Shown here piece by piece: positions 31,782 to 32,573 of a stretch of DNA of 32,573 bases. The position numbers were made by a program, and so were the translations under genes. The notes beneath the pieces are model-generated. The model was given only the letters and a program-made list of their open reading frames with translations. It was not told where the DNA came from and searched no databases. Each line of letters starts with the position of its first letter. The stretch's first letter is position 1. Source of the stretch: Nitrososphaerota archaeon (lineage in GTDB: Archaea > Thermoproteota > Nitrososphaeria > Conexivisphaerales > UBA164); contig JAFLXO010000011.1 of the NCBI GenBank assembly GCA_029786595.1, positions 1 through 32,573 of the forward strand, read 5' to 3'.

Positions 31782-32493
31782 GTATATCTTCTCAATGGCA
31801 TGGTTTTATGGCTTTAAGACCATAAGGAGGGCCTATTCATATGTAATAGCATCACTCATTACGCCGCTGACGCTGCTCTTCCTCATATATATAATATCTG
31901 ATGGAAGGCTGGTCGCATATGCTATAACTGGCGGCTTTATAGCTATAATAGCTTCAAATGGCCTTGCAAGTGCCGGTGACGCCGCGTTCTTCAGACTTCA
32001 ATTAAAGATCCAGGACCTTTTTGTAGCCACAAATATAGGCCCGCTAGATTATATGCTGGGGCTCACATTTAGCTTCATAGTGTTCTCAATTCCAGGCCTC
32101 GTGCTCTATGCCGTCCTTGGAGCCTGGTATCATCTGTTCAGCCTTACAAATTCACTCATACTTATAGGCATACTCCTGCTCTTAACGTTCGCAACCTCGG
32201 CGATCTCCTTCATTATTGCTGGATTGGTAGGTCATGTAAGGAACGTCTGGGGCATAATTAGCATACTCTCAGTAGTAATGACCGTCCTTCCACCGACCTT
32301 CTATCCTTATCGGCTTATTCCTCAGTATCTGCTGTATTTATTGGCCATTTCACCAGCTACGCCAGCAGCGGTGCTTGCACAGGGTGTGTTCAATCTCTCG
32401 CCGTTCGACCCTGTAATGATCCCAGTACTACTGATCGAGACGATAGCTTACGTAGGGCTTGCAATACACTTTACTAGATGGCGCGAAAAGTAG
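31771..32493 (+). CDS. ABC-2 type transporter permease
   Basis: A 240-residue membrane protein with about six helices, partner of the preceding ATPase. The ABC-2 pattern shows in the cytoplasmic N-terminal segment (FYGFKTIRRAYSYV), the central helices around LVGHVRNVWGIISILSVVMTVLPPTFYP, and PATPAAVLAQGVF near the end. A TTG start at 31771 lies inside the ATPase gene (11-nt overlap), directly after GGGGTTACAG. Likely a small exporter of drugs, lipids or glycans in the cytoplasmic membrane. Confidence 0.88.
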   Translation: MNIRYIFSMAWFYGFKTIRRAYSYVIASLITPLTLLFLIYIISDGRLVAYAITGGFIAIIASNGLASAGDAAFFRLQLKIQDLFVATNIGPLDYMLGLTFSFIVFSIPGLVLYAVLGAWYHLFSLTNSLILIGILLLLTFATSAISFIIAGLVGHVRNVWGIISILSVVMTVLPPTFYPYRLIPQYLLYLLAISPATPAAVLAQGVFNLSPFDPVMIPVLLIETIAYVGLAIHFTRWREK

Positions 32494-32573
32494 TAACCTA
32501 CAGTTAAGGTCCTCCTGTGGTAAACGGTGCATTTACCAAGCTACCAGCAATTAATTTCAAGTGCGTGCCCGTG

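Noticed and set aside
1-32573. CRISPR arrays
   Set aside because: No regularly spaced direct repeats were seen anywhere in the window, and no cas-like genes.

Overview
This window most likely comes from an acidophilic euryarchaeon of the Thermoplasmatales or a close relative. The evidence is a thermopsin-type (peptidase A5) surface protease, archaeal TATA boxes centred about 20-35 nt before start codons (many messages look leaderless or nearly so), frequent TTG starts, a DeoC/LsrF-type class I aldolase, and a tRNA-Arg of archaeal shape. No ribosomal RNA or other phylogenetic marker is present, so the genus is inference.

Layout. 1-1408 (+): the 3' part of kdpB followed by kdpC, the end of a K+-importing P-type ATPase operon. 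1635-4275 (-): trmO, an LsrF-like aldolase and a zinc alcohol dehydrogenase. 4842-6401 (+): a membrane-anchored thermopsin. 6472-7278: small hypothetical genes. 7340-9380: an AT-rich island holding a frameshifted SIS-domain sugar-phosphate isomerase gene and a frameshifted Rieske oxygenase gene, with a GC-richer possible IS605 fragment between them. 9747-13396 (-): an operon-like run of zinc ribbon, glycosyltransferase, MFS transporter, methyltransferase and PD-(D/E)XK nuclease. The nuclease stop codon lies inside a CCA-encoded tRNA-Arg(CCG). 13573-15598 (+): leuC-leuD of bacterial type. 15649-17983 (-): ilvE, pheA and a class II aldolase. 18011-19408 (-): a tnpB relic, rnhB and a THEP1-like protein with a degraded P-loop. 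19681-23684: a radical SAM/SPASM protein, a CLC channel with CBS domains and a second MFS transporter. 23733-30705: a purine/pentose neighbourhood with a degenerate PRPP synthetase, two unrelated-type adenine deaminases transcribed divergently, an ECF-S-like membrane protein, a PfkB kinase and a HAD phosphatase. 30942-32493 (+): an ABC-2 exporter pair.

How the genes fit together. The leuCD, ilvE and pheA block serves branched-chain and aromatic amino-acid synthesis. The 23.7-30.7 kb block could salvage adenine and ribose, with the inactive PRPP synthetase paralogue as a possible regulatory subunit controlled through a perfect 16-bp palindrome at its start.

The most interesting signals are two enzyme-like proteins that have lost their catalytic motifs (PRPP synthetase-like and THEP1-like), the palindrome at 24514-24529, the tRNA-Arg with C33 that overlaps a coding sequence, and several decayed genes in the spacers, including a tnpB remnant with six in-frame stop codons.
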